64,000 nucleotides of DNA from Brachyhypopomus gauderio (GCF_052324685.1 NC_135213.1:4147039-4211038), one strand, 5' to 3'; shown: positions 1-12,599, counted from the first letter of the stretch. Program-made: numbers and translations. Notes: generated by a model from the letters alone, not told the origin.

Positions 1-461
1 GAAATTCCTAGGACAATCACTTCCTGTTCGTGTCCTGTTCTGATAGCTTCTGTTTGCTCTCCTTGTTGACTCTGGTGTGTTCTGCAGAGCATGTCAGTAC
101 CAACACCTGCTGCATCATAGTTCTGCTAACATGGCGCCTTTGGGAGCTTTACGTACAAAAACAGATCATTTTCAGACATTGGTTTCTTGGATGCCTAATG
201 ATTTGTCATCTGGTTTAATACTTATATCAAACACTGAAACACAACACAGTGAGTGTCTAACACACGTCAGCTTTTCCCCTGTGAAACTGCTGCATGAGGC
301 ATTCGTTTGGCACTCCACTGACCTGGGATCAGAAGTAATGGCTGAAATAACTGCAACGTGAACAGGAATCTGTTTTATTTGTTTGGTGCTTTTTCTGAAC
401 AGCTGTTACCATGACAAAGCTTTACACAAGCTGGTTTTACTATCATGCTGCTCTCCCATAG
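1..461. other. Upstream part of ccdc125 locus, no exon assigned
   Basis: An open frame on the plus strand covers about 77-361 and is preceded by an acceptor-like TTCTGCAG at about 79-86. I could not match its translation to CCDC125, so I leave it unassigned. It may be intron, or a poorly conserved upstream exon. Confidence 0.4.
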
Positions 462-1624
462 ACGCCAGTGTTGAGGACTCCAGTGAGGTGTTACAGAGAA
501 GACTGCAGGAAGTTACGGAGGTATGACGGCTCCACACACACACACACACACACACACAACACTCATCACAACCACAAACTCACAGAAAGATTTGATTTGC
601 TCAGTTTTGCTATGCTTAATCAGCTGATATGTTTAACCAATACTTTGAAATATAATTAATTTTTAATGGCATTTTGTGAATAGAATTTTGCACGCACAGG
701 AAAATGCTTTTAATGTAAAAACACATGATACAGTCCTCTACAAAAGTATTAGAACAACAATCAAATTTCCTTTTTGTTGTTCCCTGAAGACATTTGGGAT
801 TGAGATCAAAAGATGATTGAGAAGAGTTCAGAATTTCAGCTTTTATTTCCTGGTGTTTACAAGTTGTTAAACTTGTTAGGACATATTACTGTTTGTATTA
901 GACAGCATTTTTAGGTGAGCAAAAGATTTAGAAAAAATAATCATAACATTTGGTGGCATAACCCTTGCTTGCGATAACTGCCTCCATCTCATCTCATCAG
1001 TCCAGAACATTGTGTTCCAGAACTTTTGTGTTCCATCTTTGTACTTCTGTGCACATTCCAATCTGGCCTTTTGATTTCTCCTGCTGATGAGTGGCTTGTG
1101 GTATGGCCATATGTCTCCTCTCGGTCTTCTTCAAGCAGTGGAGTCGATACCTTTACACAGTACCTAACTACTGTTGTTCTTCTTGGCCGACCTGTGTGAC
1201 GTCTGTTTCTCAGTACACCTGCAGTTTCTTTCTTTTTCAGGACATTCCAAATTGTTGTGCTTGCAATGCCTGATGTTTGTCCAATAGCTCTGATCGAGTT
1301 TCTCAGTTTTTCTCAGCTTCAAAATGACTTACTTTTCTCCCATAGATAGAACACTTTTCTTCATGTTAATTTCATGTCAAGCTTTTTTTATGTTTAAACC
1401 CAGACTACAAACTTATACAAGTCATACAGAGCTGTTTAATGTTTGAACAGTCATGGTCTGGTGCTAGGGAACTGGTCTTGTGACCGGAGAGGCAGCGATT
1501 CCCAGGCCTGAGACCACGACTAAGGTGCCCTTGAGCAAGGCACCTAACTCCAACTGCTCCCCGGGCCCCGGGCTAGTGCTGCCCACCGCTCGGGTCATGT
1601 GTGCACCACAGCCCCCTAGTAATC

Positions 1625-1689
<65 letters not shown>

Positions 1690-4600
1690 CTAACTGCACA
1701 GATGGGTAAATGCGGAGGACAAATTTCAAACTCTTGTCTCATACTCCTCTTTTGATCTTAAACCCAAATGTCTTCAGTGAATAACAAAAACAAAAGAATT
1801 TGCCTCGCTGTTCCAATACGTTTGTAGAGGACTGTAGGCATCAAGAGCTGTATTCACGAGGCTAATGAATCGATTCAAACACTGGGGCACATTGTGGACA
1901 TCAGTGCTGACATGATGAACATATTGGCACGGTGGGTTTTCACAATGGGGAGACCAGGACTGAGGAGGGTACCGTTGAGCGTGGAACATGACGTCCTGGG
2001 CTGTTGTTCCCCGCAGGAAGTCGAACTGTTGCGGACAGAGCTGGAGGTCACCCATCGACACCTGGAGGGCAAGCACGAAGCTCTGAGGATCTTGCAGGGA
2101 CAAGTAATGCCCATCGATCAGTTGTTACGCTGTACTGTACGAAATACAGTCCGATGCATTTCCATTCACCACACCTCTAGCACAGTAGGAATGCCTCATT
2201 GGCCATCGGTATGGTTTGATCTGACTTGATATGCATGTCGTTATTGTTCCCACCATGAAGGCCATATTGGACAAAGCAACCAGCCACACCAAGATCTTGC
2301 TCCAGAAGAGTGAGGAACGAACCAAAGCTCTGGAAAAGGTGAGGTCTTCATGCCAGGACCTGATTTGATGCTCTAGGGTCATCACTTGTATTTTACACTC
2401 TTCTGAAATTTTGATGGACCTGATTAGTCCTGGTATTGTGGAGATGCTTCACAGACCAGGATGGCACTCGAGGCCACTTACTGTATGAAGGTGGGCCGGT
2501 GTGTTTTCAGACTGTGGTATGATGGTCTGAACTCTCTGCCCTGCAGGAGGTGAACGCTCTGCAGTGGGAGATCACCTTCAACCAGGTGCAGTTTAAGAAC
2601 ATAGAGCACGCATGGAACCTGAAGTGTGAGAGGTGAGTGACCGGATGTTAACACCTCTTACGCAGTTGCTAATGGTTGCTAGCAGTGGTTGCTAATGTCT
2701 GCTAGCAGCACTGGGTACATATGCGTTTGTTGCTTTTCTGCGAAGTCTCGAAGGAGCTGTTTTACGGTTTTGCTTACTTCTAAGATTTTACATTTCATAG
2801 TTTATTGTGGACATTGGGGATAATCTGTCTGGATCAGGGTGTGTGCAGAAAACAAGGCACTGAGTCAAGGCCTCAGCAAGAGGATGGAACAACTGCAAGA
2901 GCTACAGACCGAGAACTCCTGTAAGTCTAATTAATGCTTGTCCTCTAATTGATGTCTGTCCTCTAATTAATGCTTGTCCTCTAATTGATGTCTGTCCTCT
3001 AATTAATGCTTGTCCTCTAATTGATGTCTGTCCTCTAATTATTGCTTGTCCTCTAATTGATGTCTGTCCTCACAGCTTAGTTGTTTGGACCCGGTTTAAA
3101 GGAATACACATGAAAGCTAATGTTTCTTTTAATGAATACAAGCTGGTTGGCTGTGGCTAGCGTTATGATAATGAGATGGTACTCATTATAACAAGGCTGA
3201 ATTTATTGCTGATACTATTTTAGAACATAACATTGATTTTCTGTGTTTGACTGAAACCTGGCAACAAACAAATGACTACCTTGCACTGAACCAAGCTATG
3301 CCAACTGACTATCAATTTGTGGACAAACCATGCTTAACTGGACGTGGTGGAGGACTAGCTATTGTGTTTAAATCAGAGTTTAAAGTTAAAACTGTTCCAG
3401 TCCCTCATACGTCTTCATTTGAGTGTTTAGCAGTACTAATTACTGCTGCTAGCCCTCTACTGATTGTACTCGTTTATCGCCCCCCCCAAAACATCTCCTG
3501 TTTTTATTTCTGAGCTTTCTGAGTTACTCGCTTCATTATGTCCTCTTTACTCAAACATTTTGCTGCTTGGTGATTTTAATATCCACGTTGACTCTGGTAA
3601 CTGTCCACTTGCCAAAGAACTTTTAAATGTGCTCCAGTGTTTCGAACTTACCCAGAACGTAGACTTTTCTACACATAATAAGGGTCATATTCTGGACATT
3701 GTTTGTTTTACTGGCATATCACCTACTAATCTCCATGGTATTGATGTAACTATATCTGACCATAAGGCTGTTCTCTTTGATTTTACTCTACCATGTTATA
3801 AGCAGGGGAAGTGTAAACCACGCCAGTTCACTTTTAGAAATACAAAGAATATCAGTCCTCTTGCAATTATGGACTTATTTGATCACACTGCTACACCTGA
3901 AATAATGGACCCTGATATTTTATTAGCCCATTATGACAGAACATTCTCTTCTATTTTAAACAGACTGGCTCCTCCCAAAACTCGCACTGTTACATTTTCA
4001 TATTCGGCTCCTTGGTTTACACCAGAGTTGCGCAAACTAAAAGCTTCTGGACGATAAATTGAGCGTCTTTGGAAGCGAACTGGTCTGACTGTGCATGGCC
4101 ATGCTTACAAAGACTTTGTGGCGAACTACAAGGAAGAATTGAAAAAAGCTAAAACTTTTTATTACTCAAATGTCATTCAAGGTGCCCATGGCAATCCAAG
4201 AGCTCTTTTTTCCACTGTTAGTAAGTTACTGCATCCTGCAAAATGCTCTACCTTAGTTCCATCTACTGAACTATGTTGTCGGTTCATGGCGTTCTTTAAC
4301 CAGAAAATAGCTACAATCTATTCTCAATTTCCATCCAATCTAGCATCTGCTGATTTTGATTCTTCCTCTACACGTTTTAATGGCAGCTGTCTGTGCACTT
4401 TCAATACTGTGCAGGAAGGTTTCGTCTCACAGTTGATTATGACTTCTAGAGCCACCACGTGCCAATTAGATCCGATGCCAAAATCCTGGGTCAAAGCTTG
4501 CCTTACCACAATTTGCCCTTTTATTACACAGTGCGTTAACGCCTCACTGATCGCAGGTCTAGTTCCAGCTTCCTTGAAGATGGCTGCCATTACTCCTGTT

Positions 4601-6319
4601 TTAAAGAAAAATGGCTTAGACCCTGAAAATCTGGCAAACTACAGGCCTATCTCCAATGTTCCTTTCCTCGCCAAAACTCTAGAACGGACGGTAGCTACTC
4701 AGTTAACTGAACACATTGAATAAAAATGAGCTGTTTGAGGTGTTTCAGTCCGGCTTTAGGAGAAATCATAGCACTGAAACTGCACTAGTGAGGGTGGTTA
4801 ATGACCTTCTTATAGCAGCTGACCAGGGGTTGGTAAATTTACTCATACTATTAGACCTGACAGCTGCATTTGACACAGTCTGCCACAAGACATTACTAAC
4901 TTGGCTCTGTAATCTAATTGGCATATCTGGAACTGTTCTTTCTTGGTTTCAGTCTTGCCTTACGGATAGGCAACAGTTTGTTTCAATTGGAGGTTTTAGA
5001 TTTTTTTATCTAAAACGTTAGATAAAAAAAACATTTTTTTCATTTTATCACACGGTGTCCCTCAGGGTTCAGTGCTTGGTCCACTACTTTTTATACTGTA
5101 CTTGCTCCCTCTTGGTGACATTATTAGGGGTCATGGGCTACAGTTCCACTGTTTTGCTGATGATGTACAGATATACATATGCACTAAACCTTCTGTCAGT
5201 CTACCGCCTCCTGTTCTGACTAAGTGTCTAGCTGATGTGAGGACATGGATGAAGGAGAACTTCTTGAGTCTAAACAGTAACAAGACAGAGGCTATATTAA
5301 TTGCTTCTTCTGGTACACTCAAGAAGATTGGCAATAGTGCTGTCTCTATTCCTGAAGTTACTGTCACATCATCAACCCAGATCAGAAATCTGGGAGTCAT
5401 CCTAGACTCAACCCTCTCATTTGAACAACACATTACGAACATCTGTAAGACAGCCTTTTTCATTTAAGGAACATTGCTAGGATCCGACCATTTCTTTCCC
5501 ATACTGCTGCTGAGGCTATTGTTCATGCATTTGTGACATCTAGGATTGACTACTGTAATGCTGTATTGCATGGACTCCCGGCTCGGCTGTTGAACAGGCT
5601 TCAGTATGTGCAAAACTAAGCTGCAAGTGTTTTAACTCATACCAGATCCTGGGTGCATATTACGCCCATTCTGGAACGTCTTCACTGGCTCCCTGTCCAG
5701 TATCGTATTCAGTATAAGGTAATTGTGCTGGTGTTTAAATCTCTGAATGGCTGTGCACCATCCTACCTCAGTAGTCTCCTTCAAACATACTCTCCAGTAC
5801 GCACCTTGCGCTCATCAGAGCTGCACTTGCTCAAAGTTCCTAGCAGCAAGTTGCGCACTATTGGTGATGGGGCCTTTAGTGTGGCTGGGTCAACGTTATG
5901 TGCACTATTGGTGATAGGGCCTTTAGTGTGGCTGGGTCAATGTTATGTGCACTATTGGTGATAGGGCCTTTAGTGTGGCTGGGTCAAAGTTATGGACCTG
6001 TTGGTGATAGGGCCTTTAGTGTGGCTGGGTCAAAGTTATGGACCTGTTGGTGATAGGGCCTTTAGTGTGGCTGGGTCAAAGTTATGGAACAGTCTGCTGC
6101 TTGAGTTACGTACTTGCCCATCTGTCACTATATTCAAGGCACATCTAAAAACCCATCTTTTTCAGTTGGCTTATGGCTGAGCCTATGTTGTTTTATTTGT
6201 ATTTTTGTATTGTATTTTAACGTTAAAATTGTATTTTAATGTTCTTATATTTTCCTTCTATTGTTTGCTATTATTGTGCAATGTCCTTGGGTGTATTGAA
6301 AGGCGCTTATTAAATAAAA

Positions 6320-6372
<53 letters not shown>

Positions 6373-7893
6373 TATTAGAATGTTCTGGGAAGAGTGTGTA
6401 TTAATGGTGCTGTTGATTGGTTCTCCTGATGTTCTCCAGCACTGAGTCAGCAGTGTCTAGAGCTGCTGGGGTTACTGAGCGCTCAGGAGAGAGGAGACTT
6501 CCAGAAGACCCAACCTCCATGCAGCAAAGGGAGAGAGGGATCTTCACTGGAGGTGGGATGGATGGATGGATGGATGGATGGATGGATGGATGGATGGACC
6601 AGCACGAAGAATTTTAAGATGGACAAATGGCTGGCCAGTTGGTTTGACAGACAGACTGACATGTGCATGGATGTCTGTGTGTGCCAGCTGGCTGTGTACG
6701 GGGCGTGCCAGTGTGTGTGCGACGCAGGCGAGCCGTGTCCCTGTGCGAAGAGCGCAGCCGCAAGCCGCAAGCAGGTTCTCCAGCTCCAACAAGAGGTACC
6801 AGCGTCCAACATGGCGGTTATGTTCATCCACGACAACAGCATCCAGCACTAGCTAATGAGACGGAAGGAGTATCCATGGATTTGAGCACTTGCCAAAAAT
6901 GTGTGTTTGCGTGTGTGTGTGGGTTTCTCCCTGTCAGCTTGAGCAGCAGAGGAGGAGGAAGGAGGAGGCGTATGTGATGGTGGACGCATTCCGCATTGCT
7001 TTTGAGCAGCAGCTGCGGAGGGGAAGCGAGGAGGTTCTCCGGCTGGCCGCGTGTGACGGACGCTTACCGCCATCGCAAAGAGGTGCAGGGGTCGGCGTGC
7101 AGAAATTGCCACGGCTGATGCGACGCACGTGACGTGTGCCGTTACTGAGTGCGTGCTGCATCCCCCGTTGCAGGGAAGCCGGGCGTGGCCAGCGTGGCTG
7201 AGAGGCTGAGAAGGTTCCTGCCGTCCGCCAGGGAGGGAAACGTCCCAAACGACCCCATGGAGACCCTCCAGTTGTTGCTCGATCTGGTCCGTGTGCCTGA
7301 CTCTGCGATTCATCACGTGACAAGGTTTACATATAGTAGCAGAGAAATCGGGTGGCATAAGTATAACTTTTAATTGTTCTACACCTCACGTGACCTTTCC
7401 GCATCGATTTACAATACTACGCAGACTACAATTATGCTAAACTATGCAGCCACCTAAACGGCATGTGGCATTCAGCACAGCTTTTCCCTGTGCTCTCGTA
7501 ACAATGAAAGGCGGTTACAACAGTCAGACACGTGTTTACCCAGCTGTGCCTCTGTGTCAGCTGTGTGACAAGGAAGAAGCCCTGGCACATCAGAGGAAGG
7601 TGAGCTACATGCTGGCCCGTAGCTCCGAGGACCTGGACAAGCGCGCGCAGGAACCCTGCGTGTCCCGGCACCACGCGGGGGACGGAGGGGAGGCCTGCGG
7701 CTGCTCGGCGGACAGCACCGCTGGCCCGTCTCCCCATGATCCTGGTCCCATCACCGAGGTTGTGGACAGCACCTGTGGCCCATCTCCCCATGATCCTGGT
7801 CCCATCACCGAGGTTGTGGATCTTCAGGAATTTGACGGTTCGGTGGCGGGCCAGCCAGGCGACGCTGCCGTGAAGACAAAGGTTGATGATTGA
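462..7893 (+). CDS. ccdc125: ccdc125, coiled-coil domain-containing 125 (5' end outside or unresolved)
   Basis: Ten coding exons read in one consistent phase: 462-520, 2017-2103, 2261-2338, 2547-2632, 2838-2920, 6440-6552, 6688-6795, 6938-7082, 7174-7286 and 7561-7893 (stop TGA 7891-7893). Each is flanked by AG and GT. The product matches vertebrate CCDC125 through its length: [24 protein letters not shown], the Cys-rich stretch [20 protein letters not shown], then [19 protein letters not shown] and [18 protein letters not shown]. The protein is mainly coiled coil; the mammalian protein has been linked to cell motility. The exon encoding the N-terminus was not identified; the first exon found enters in phase 2. 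A decayed L2 LINE enlarges the intron between 2920 and 6440. The last exon contains an 18-codon tandem duplication (about 7710-7818). A poly(A) signal AATAAA lies at 8212-8217. Confidence 0.92.
735..1400 (-). mobile_element. Tc1/mariner-like DNA transposon fossil
   Basis: The minus strand, read from 1400 down to 735, shows broken pieces of a Tc1-type transposase. A helix-turn-helix-like stretch followed by GRPRRTT corresponds to the GRPRK linker of the family. Further along, [17 protein letters not shown] and FWTDE resemble the region around the first catalytic Asp. Frameshifts and stops break it. The edge near 735 (CTCTACAAAAGTATTAGAAC) looks like a Tc1-like terminal repeat. It sits in a ccdc125 intron and is inactive. 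Confidence 0.7.
1450..1735 (+). mobile_element. tRNA-derived SINE, long-tail type
   Basis: The head carries the pol III A-box-like GCTAGGGAACTGG and a degraded B box. The body reads through CCCTTGAGCAAGGCACCTAA, a (GT)n tract at 1629-1688, and ends near GGTAAATGCGGAGGACAAAT. The same body occurs in reverse near 21.8-22.06 kb and 50.56-50.9 kb. Confidence 0.8.
2926..3075. repeat. 36-bp minisatellite, about 4 units
   Basis: Units alternate TAATTAATGCTTGTCCTC and TAATTGATGTCTGTCCTC. The array begins just after the donor of the ccdc125 exon ending at 2920 and abuts the 5' side of the L2 LINE. Confidence 0.85.
3080..6380 (+). mobile_element. Decayed L2-clade LINE (endonuclease + reverse transcriptase)
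   Basis: Successive open frames give one non-LTR polyprotein in pieces. The endonuclease part runs from about 3200 to 4050, with [16 protein letters not shown] and SDHKAVL. The reverse transcriptase runs from about 4090 to 6180, with [48 protein letters not shown] and FADDVQ. Breaks: a frameshift at the C-run near 3480, stop codons near 4056 and 4721, an insertion near 5005-5040, a frame change near 5465, and an internal tandem repeat at 5853-6090. The 3' end GAAAGGCGCTTAT followed by AATAAAAT leads into an (ATT)n tail at about 6320-6378. It lies in the ccdc125 intron, in sense orientation, and is inactive. Confidence 0.9.
5853..6092 (+). repeat. 46-47-bp tandem repeat inside the L2 C-terminal region
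   Basis: Five near-identical units each contain TTGGTGATAGGGCCTTTAGT followed by GTGGCTGGGTCAA. Spacings are about 47, 47, 46 and 46 bp. The unit is part of the conserved LINE segment encoding [13 protein letters not shown], so the repeat arose by internal duplication within the element. Confidence 0.85.
6552..6600. repeat. (GGAT)n microsatellite
   Basis: About ten GGAT units follow directly on the donor of the ccdc125 exon ending at 6552. The repeat produces the WMDG/HPSI peptides seen in several frames, which are not genes. Confidence 0.9.
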
Positions 7894-8251
7894 AGACACC
7901 TGACTTATTTTAGAGTCTTTACGTTACTAATGTAATCACGTATCTGCTTTTTAAGTAAACTGTTGTGAGAACCGTTGAGGTACACAAAGAAGCCATTTTA
8001 AAGACACAGAAAAAAGAAAAAAGTACATTGAAAGTTAATGTTTATTTCTTTGTAATCAGATTTATACTGGAAAAATATTCAGAAGTTGAATTATCTATGT
8101 ATAAGTGTTTGTATATTATACAATATATAATATTGCGTAATTACATTTTATTGGTGTTAATATTTTAATATCTACTTAATTAGGTTTATCTTAGGCCTAA
8201 TATATTTCTTGAATAAAGGTACATTTTTGCACCAGATTTCACCTGTTGATC

Positions 8252-8625
8252 GTTAATAAATAATAATACTACATTTTATTTATAAGCGCCTTTCACAACA
8301 CTCAAGGACACTACAAGAAATAAAACAAATTATGGAGAGAACACAATACGCACCAGAGGACACAAAACATACAATAGACAATAAAGTAAATCACAGGGAA
8401 TAGGCTATTGTGAACAGGTGAGTTTTGAGTCTAGATTTAAAAAGAGGAAGAGAATCAATGTTACGGATGTCAGGTGGGAGGGAGTTCCAGAGTTTGGGAG
8501 CACAGCGACTGAAAGCTGCTTCCCATGGTACTCATACAAGCAGGACAGGTGCAATGTGTTGGAATGAATGAGTTTTAGAAATAATACGAACAGCTGTATT
8601 CTGAACCAGCTGAAGCTTAATTTAT
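8252..8625 (-). mobile_element. L2 LINE 3' end fragment
   Basis: The minus strand encodes a LINE C-terminus, AAFSRCAPKLWNSLPPDIRN followed by SLPLFKSRLKTHLFT. It ends in GTGAAAGGCGCTTATAAATAAAAT and an (ATT)-rich tail near 8252-8275. This is the same 3' end as the L2 at 3080-6380, so both belong to one family. It lies between ccdc125 and fam151b. Confidence 0.85.
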
Positions 8626-8809
8626 AAAAAAAATTAACAAATAAAAAAACAGCCATTAAAATTATTTTTTGTAAATGTAGCGTGAGAACGTGAGAACGAA
8701 CTTCATATCCCAGTGTGCAACACGGCGGAAGTGCTTGATTAATGCTGTCCGTGCGGAAAAAGGATTAGCATGAAACTTCTTGAAGCAGAGTTGGAACTTA
8801 TCAAAGCAC

Positions 8810-11800
8810 ATGGGCATAAATAAACGCAGTCTGCGCCTTTACTGCACATGTGCCGTGATTCTTATCGCAACGTTTGTATGTGTCGCCTCGTATCTTTGGT
8901 TTGAAGCGCCGACAAGCGCCACAGGTTGGTGTATTTATCTGTCAGTGCTAAGGCAGGTGCCTAGTTAAGTGTACACGGACAGCCAAACTGCACTAGCTGT
9001 TTTGTAAAGCATATCTAACTAGATAACTTGGTTATTTTGAATTGTTGAAAGATTTGACAGACTCCAGTGGAAATGGGGGCGCTAATGTTTATCATAATGC
9101 ATCTAAAACGACCTGACATTTTCTGATTCAGCGTCCATGCGGGACCAAACCTTGGAGTTCTTCAGTAAAGACTCCATGCAGGTGAGGGACGCTGCAGACA
9201 TCACCTGGTATCATGCCGCCAACAGCAAGGACAAGATCAACGAAGCAATTAAAGGTGAGGATCAATCTTTCAGGTTAAGCGTTATTTTATATTTAACGGA
9301 TCTATTCCTAAAGGCTTATCTATGACAGAAGTTTTTAGGACTTTAAGCTCTAGTGCATATCTCCTTCCATATAGCCAAAACCTTTTGCAGAGATTTAAAA
9401 TGTTGAAGGACACTGGCAAGATCCAGAAAGATGTTACGTTGTCTTTGTCTTTTAGAGAAATTAGAGCAAACCATTTTTGATAGAAACGTAATATAATTTA
9501 CTATTAGAACTGGTATGGGTTTTGCAGGACTGGTTGTGAGGTCTCCAGGAGCTGCTGGTCTCCAGGAGCTGCTGGTCTCCAGGAGCTGCTGGTCTCCAGG
9601 AGCTGCTGGTCTCCAGGAGCTGCTGGTCTCCAGGAGCTGCTGTTGGTTTGATCTCAGATTTGTTGGTTCTTGCCTCATCTGTGTAGGTCCTGCTCAGATG
9701 ATTGAAGCCGATGTTCTTCTCAGGGGTCATGACCCCCAGGAACCCATTATGGCACACCCTCCTCTTACAGACAGTGACATCACACTGCAGGAGTGGCTAG
9801 GGGCAGTAGAGAACTCAAACAAGGGAATCAAACTGGACTTCAAAAGGTTGGCCAATGCAGCTGCATCGGAAATTTAATGAAACGTTTTGTCATTTCAGAT
9901 TGGTTATTTGTTGTTTTCTTAAATTGTGCAGACCGGCCCATACTGTACATATTAGTGAAAGGCACTTCCAGGTCTGGGCTCAATAACCAATAATCTTAAT
10001 AATAATAAAAATCTTAATAATTGCTTTACTATGCCAAAGTTCATACAGTTTCACACCATTCAAATTTCCTCACGTACTTGAGAAGATCCAGAAAGACAAT
10101 CAGAATGATTTAGATATGCAAACAACTTATTTTGGTTTAGGTGTAAAACATAGAATTAGAGCAAACTATATATAGGAAGAGATATTATACGTGACTATTC
10201 AATGGACAATGTGTTGCTGCTGAGAATGATGGCCATTTTGTTTTTTCATGAGCTGGTCTCCTCCTCCTCCTTGGTTACCACAGGACACATTTTTGTCTGA
10301 GAGTGTTTATTAGTATGGCTGCATGGGACTACATGGGAGTTGTTCCTGTAAAATTTAAGTGCGTTGGCAAAATGACAGGAAACTGACCAATGAAATTAAT
10401 GTATTTCACTACAAGGGCGGGCCTATAGCAGCATGGTCTTAGCATTCTGAAGAAGGGGCTATGGTATAGTTAGTGAAATGTCCCTGTGTATGGACATGCT
10501 GCTTTGCTCATCTAACTACACATGCAATAGACATCGTGTTTTCAAGGGGGGCGTGGAGGAGGGTGAGGGGCGTGTCTGGAGGAGGGTGAGAGTCGTGTCT
10601 GGAGGAGGGTGAGGGGTCGTGTGGAGGAGAGTGAGGGAGTCGTGTGGAGGAGGGTGGGGGGGTCGTGTGGAGGAGGGTGGGGGGGTCGTGTGGAGGAGAG
10701 TGAGGGGCGTGTCTGGAGGAGAGTGGGGGGGTAGTGTGGAGGAGAGTGAGGGGCGTGTCTGGAGGCGGAACCAGTGACCTCCTCTTCTGCGCAGCCTGCC
10801 GGCGGTGGAACCCTCCATGGCTCTACTGGAGGAGGCTCGTGCTCGACTGAAGGGGCCCGTGTGGCTCAATGCAGACGTTCTTCCAGGGCCTGGGGGCAAG
10901 GCCACACCCCTGGACGCCCAGGCCTTCCTACAGGCAGTGGCTCTGGGAGCCCAGGAGGACGTGCTGTCCTTGGGCTGGACCACCGGATGGTCCCAGGACT
11001 CAGACAACCCAGGTAACGCGTGTCCCTGAATTGTGCAACCTTCTTAATGCACAAGGATATTATTTGGTGCCTCTCATGCCAAGACATTGCAAGATTAAAC
11101 CTTTTTTCCCCCCCACACTTGATAACCCGTACGATTTGTTCTAGAGTACGTGTTCTTCATTAACATCCTGAGAGGCCTCGACACCATCTGGAGCTCCATT
11201 ACAGACTGTCGTCAGCGCTGACTGCCCTCCTTCATCCTGCGTTGGTTTCTAGGTTACGGCTGGGAGATGGTTCAGCAGATGGAGGCGGTGTGTAGGCCCC
11301 TGGGGCGGCCCGTCACGTTCCCGGTGCGGGCGGCTCTCCTGTCCAAGTCCTTCCCACAATTCCAGTGGCTCCTGCAGCAGTCTGACAGGTGGGCGGCGTC
11401 TTGGGCAACACGGTGCGTTGCTATTGGGTGAGCCGGATGCTGATGTGGCTCGGGTGTGTGCGCCGCGGCCTGTTTGCATCTCGAGTGGCTGTACGCAGCG
11501 GGCCACTGATGGGCTGGTTGATTGGTTTCGTGTTATGTAACAGACGCAGCTCATTAAAATCTCTTTGAAGCACTAGTGGTGTAATTCGAGGTCTTGTTCG
11601 AGGCTGGAACAGACACACTCCATTAAGCTGGAAGATGCATGGAGTTGAAGTGCTTACAGCAGGCGGTGCGCTGGTACTAATCCATCCCCCTTCCCCCACT
11701 CCCCTGAGCACTCCAGCATCCAGCCCCGCCCCTCCCCCTCTCCCAGCCCCGCCCCTTCCGCCTCCAGACCTGTGCTGTAGCAGCGAGTGTACAACTTGAC

Positions 11801-12599
11801 GCCGCCCCTCGCCACAAGGCCAATCGGGGGAGTTGCACGTCCCGGTCGCCACGGGAATCACCGTGGAAGAGGGGGCAGTAGTTGAAGCCTTTTGCCATGT
11901 TCACGCTTTTGTTGTGAAACAGTCAAACACGCGGGTGCAGTCAGGGCGCTTATTGGGGAGGTGATCTACAGAAAGTCAAACTACACAGGAGCTAAGCAAC
12001 ATACACGGGTCCTCTGTGAACGTGCAAAACAAAAGAGTTTGTCTTCAAGACAGGTGTCCAGCGCACAAGCTGCTATCAAAACCTCCGGGACAGAAGAGAT
12101 AGAAAAATGTCTGGGCATCTTTTGGTTGTTAGTTTAATTTCATTTGTAGTACCCAGAACAGTTAAATACACAGAGGAAATTAAGAGTTCATTAATATTAA
12201 TACTTCAGGTTTGGATAATTGATAATGGTGTCAGGAATACGGGAATGAAAACATGTGTCCATGTGTATAAATGGAAATTCTGAACATGTAAGTATTTGAA
12301 TGAGTAATAACACTTCACAATTTATTATTGTGCCGTCATACATACCAAACGTAGTGTCCAGTAATATGGTGGTATGTTCATGTTGTTGACGTCATTATGC
12401 ACCTCCTCCTTCCTCCTGTACTGTCCATGGTCTCTGTCCGTCTCTCAGGTACACCCTGACCATATGGACGGGCCAGAACGATGTGCTGGATGTGGAAGAT
12501 CTCTTACCCTACAGGCAGCACTTCCACAAGTCCAGGATCTACTATGATCTACTGGATTCCCAGCTTTCCCAGTTTAAAACACTGCCTGGGTACATGTGA
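8810..12599 (+). CDS. fam151b: fam151b, FAM151 family protein, complete
   Basis: Six coding exons: 8810-8924, 9132-9254, 9687-9846, 10795-11012, 11253-11388 and 12449-12599 (stop TGA 12597-12599). All have AG/GT flanks and compatible phases, giving about 300 residues. The match to FAM151B is clear: DAADITWYHAANSKDKINEA, MIEADVLL, EPIMAHPP, NKGIKLDFK, GPVWLNADVLPGPGG, LSLGWTTGW, PVTFPVRAALL and TIWTGQNDVLDVEDL. The family has a TIM-barrel, phosphodiesterase-like fold related to PLC-like enzymes; loss of the mouse gene causes photoreceptor degeneration. Residues 9-28 form a hydrophobic segment (LYCTCAVILIATFVCVASYL), suggesting a signal anchor. The start was chosen at 8810 because an upstream ATG at 8770 is out of frame and closes quickly. 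Poly(A) signal at 12830-12835. Confidence 0.94.
9538..9642. repeat. 18-bp minisatellite in fam151b intron 2
   Basis: CTCCAGGAGCTGCTGGT with one more base repeats about six times. It is open in several frames but lies wholly in the intron before the exon at 9687. Confidence 0.9.
10547..10768. repeat. G-rich minisatellite in fam151b intron 3
   Basis: Irregular units of about 26-30 bp built on GTGTGGAGGAGGGTG and GGGGCGTGTCTGGAGG end about 25 bp before the acceptor at 10794. The G-rich strand is the transcribed sense, so it could form G-quadruplexes close to a 3' splice site. Confidence 0.8.

Noticed and set aside
1629-1688. CRISPR-like regular repeats here and in the other GT/CA tracts
   Set aside because: Simple dinucleotide microsatellites or eukaryotic minisatellites without unique spacers; the genome is that of a vertebrate.
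2017-2103. Minus-strand 109- and 79-codon ORFs near 1.8-2.1 kb
   Set aside because: They overlap the ccdc125 exon encoding [20 protein letters not shown] on the plus strand, which matches the known family; the antisense frames do not.
7000-7082. Possible frameshift in the ccdc125 exon ending at 7082
   Set aside because: An alternative frame ([10 protein letters not shown]) looked plausible, but the annotated frame joins the next exon in the correct phase ([15 protein letters not shown]), so no frameshift is needed.
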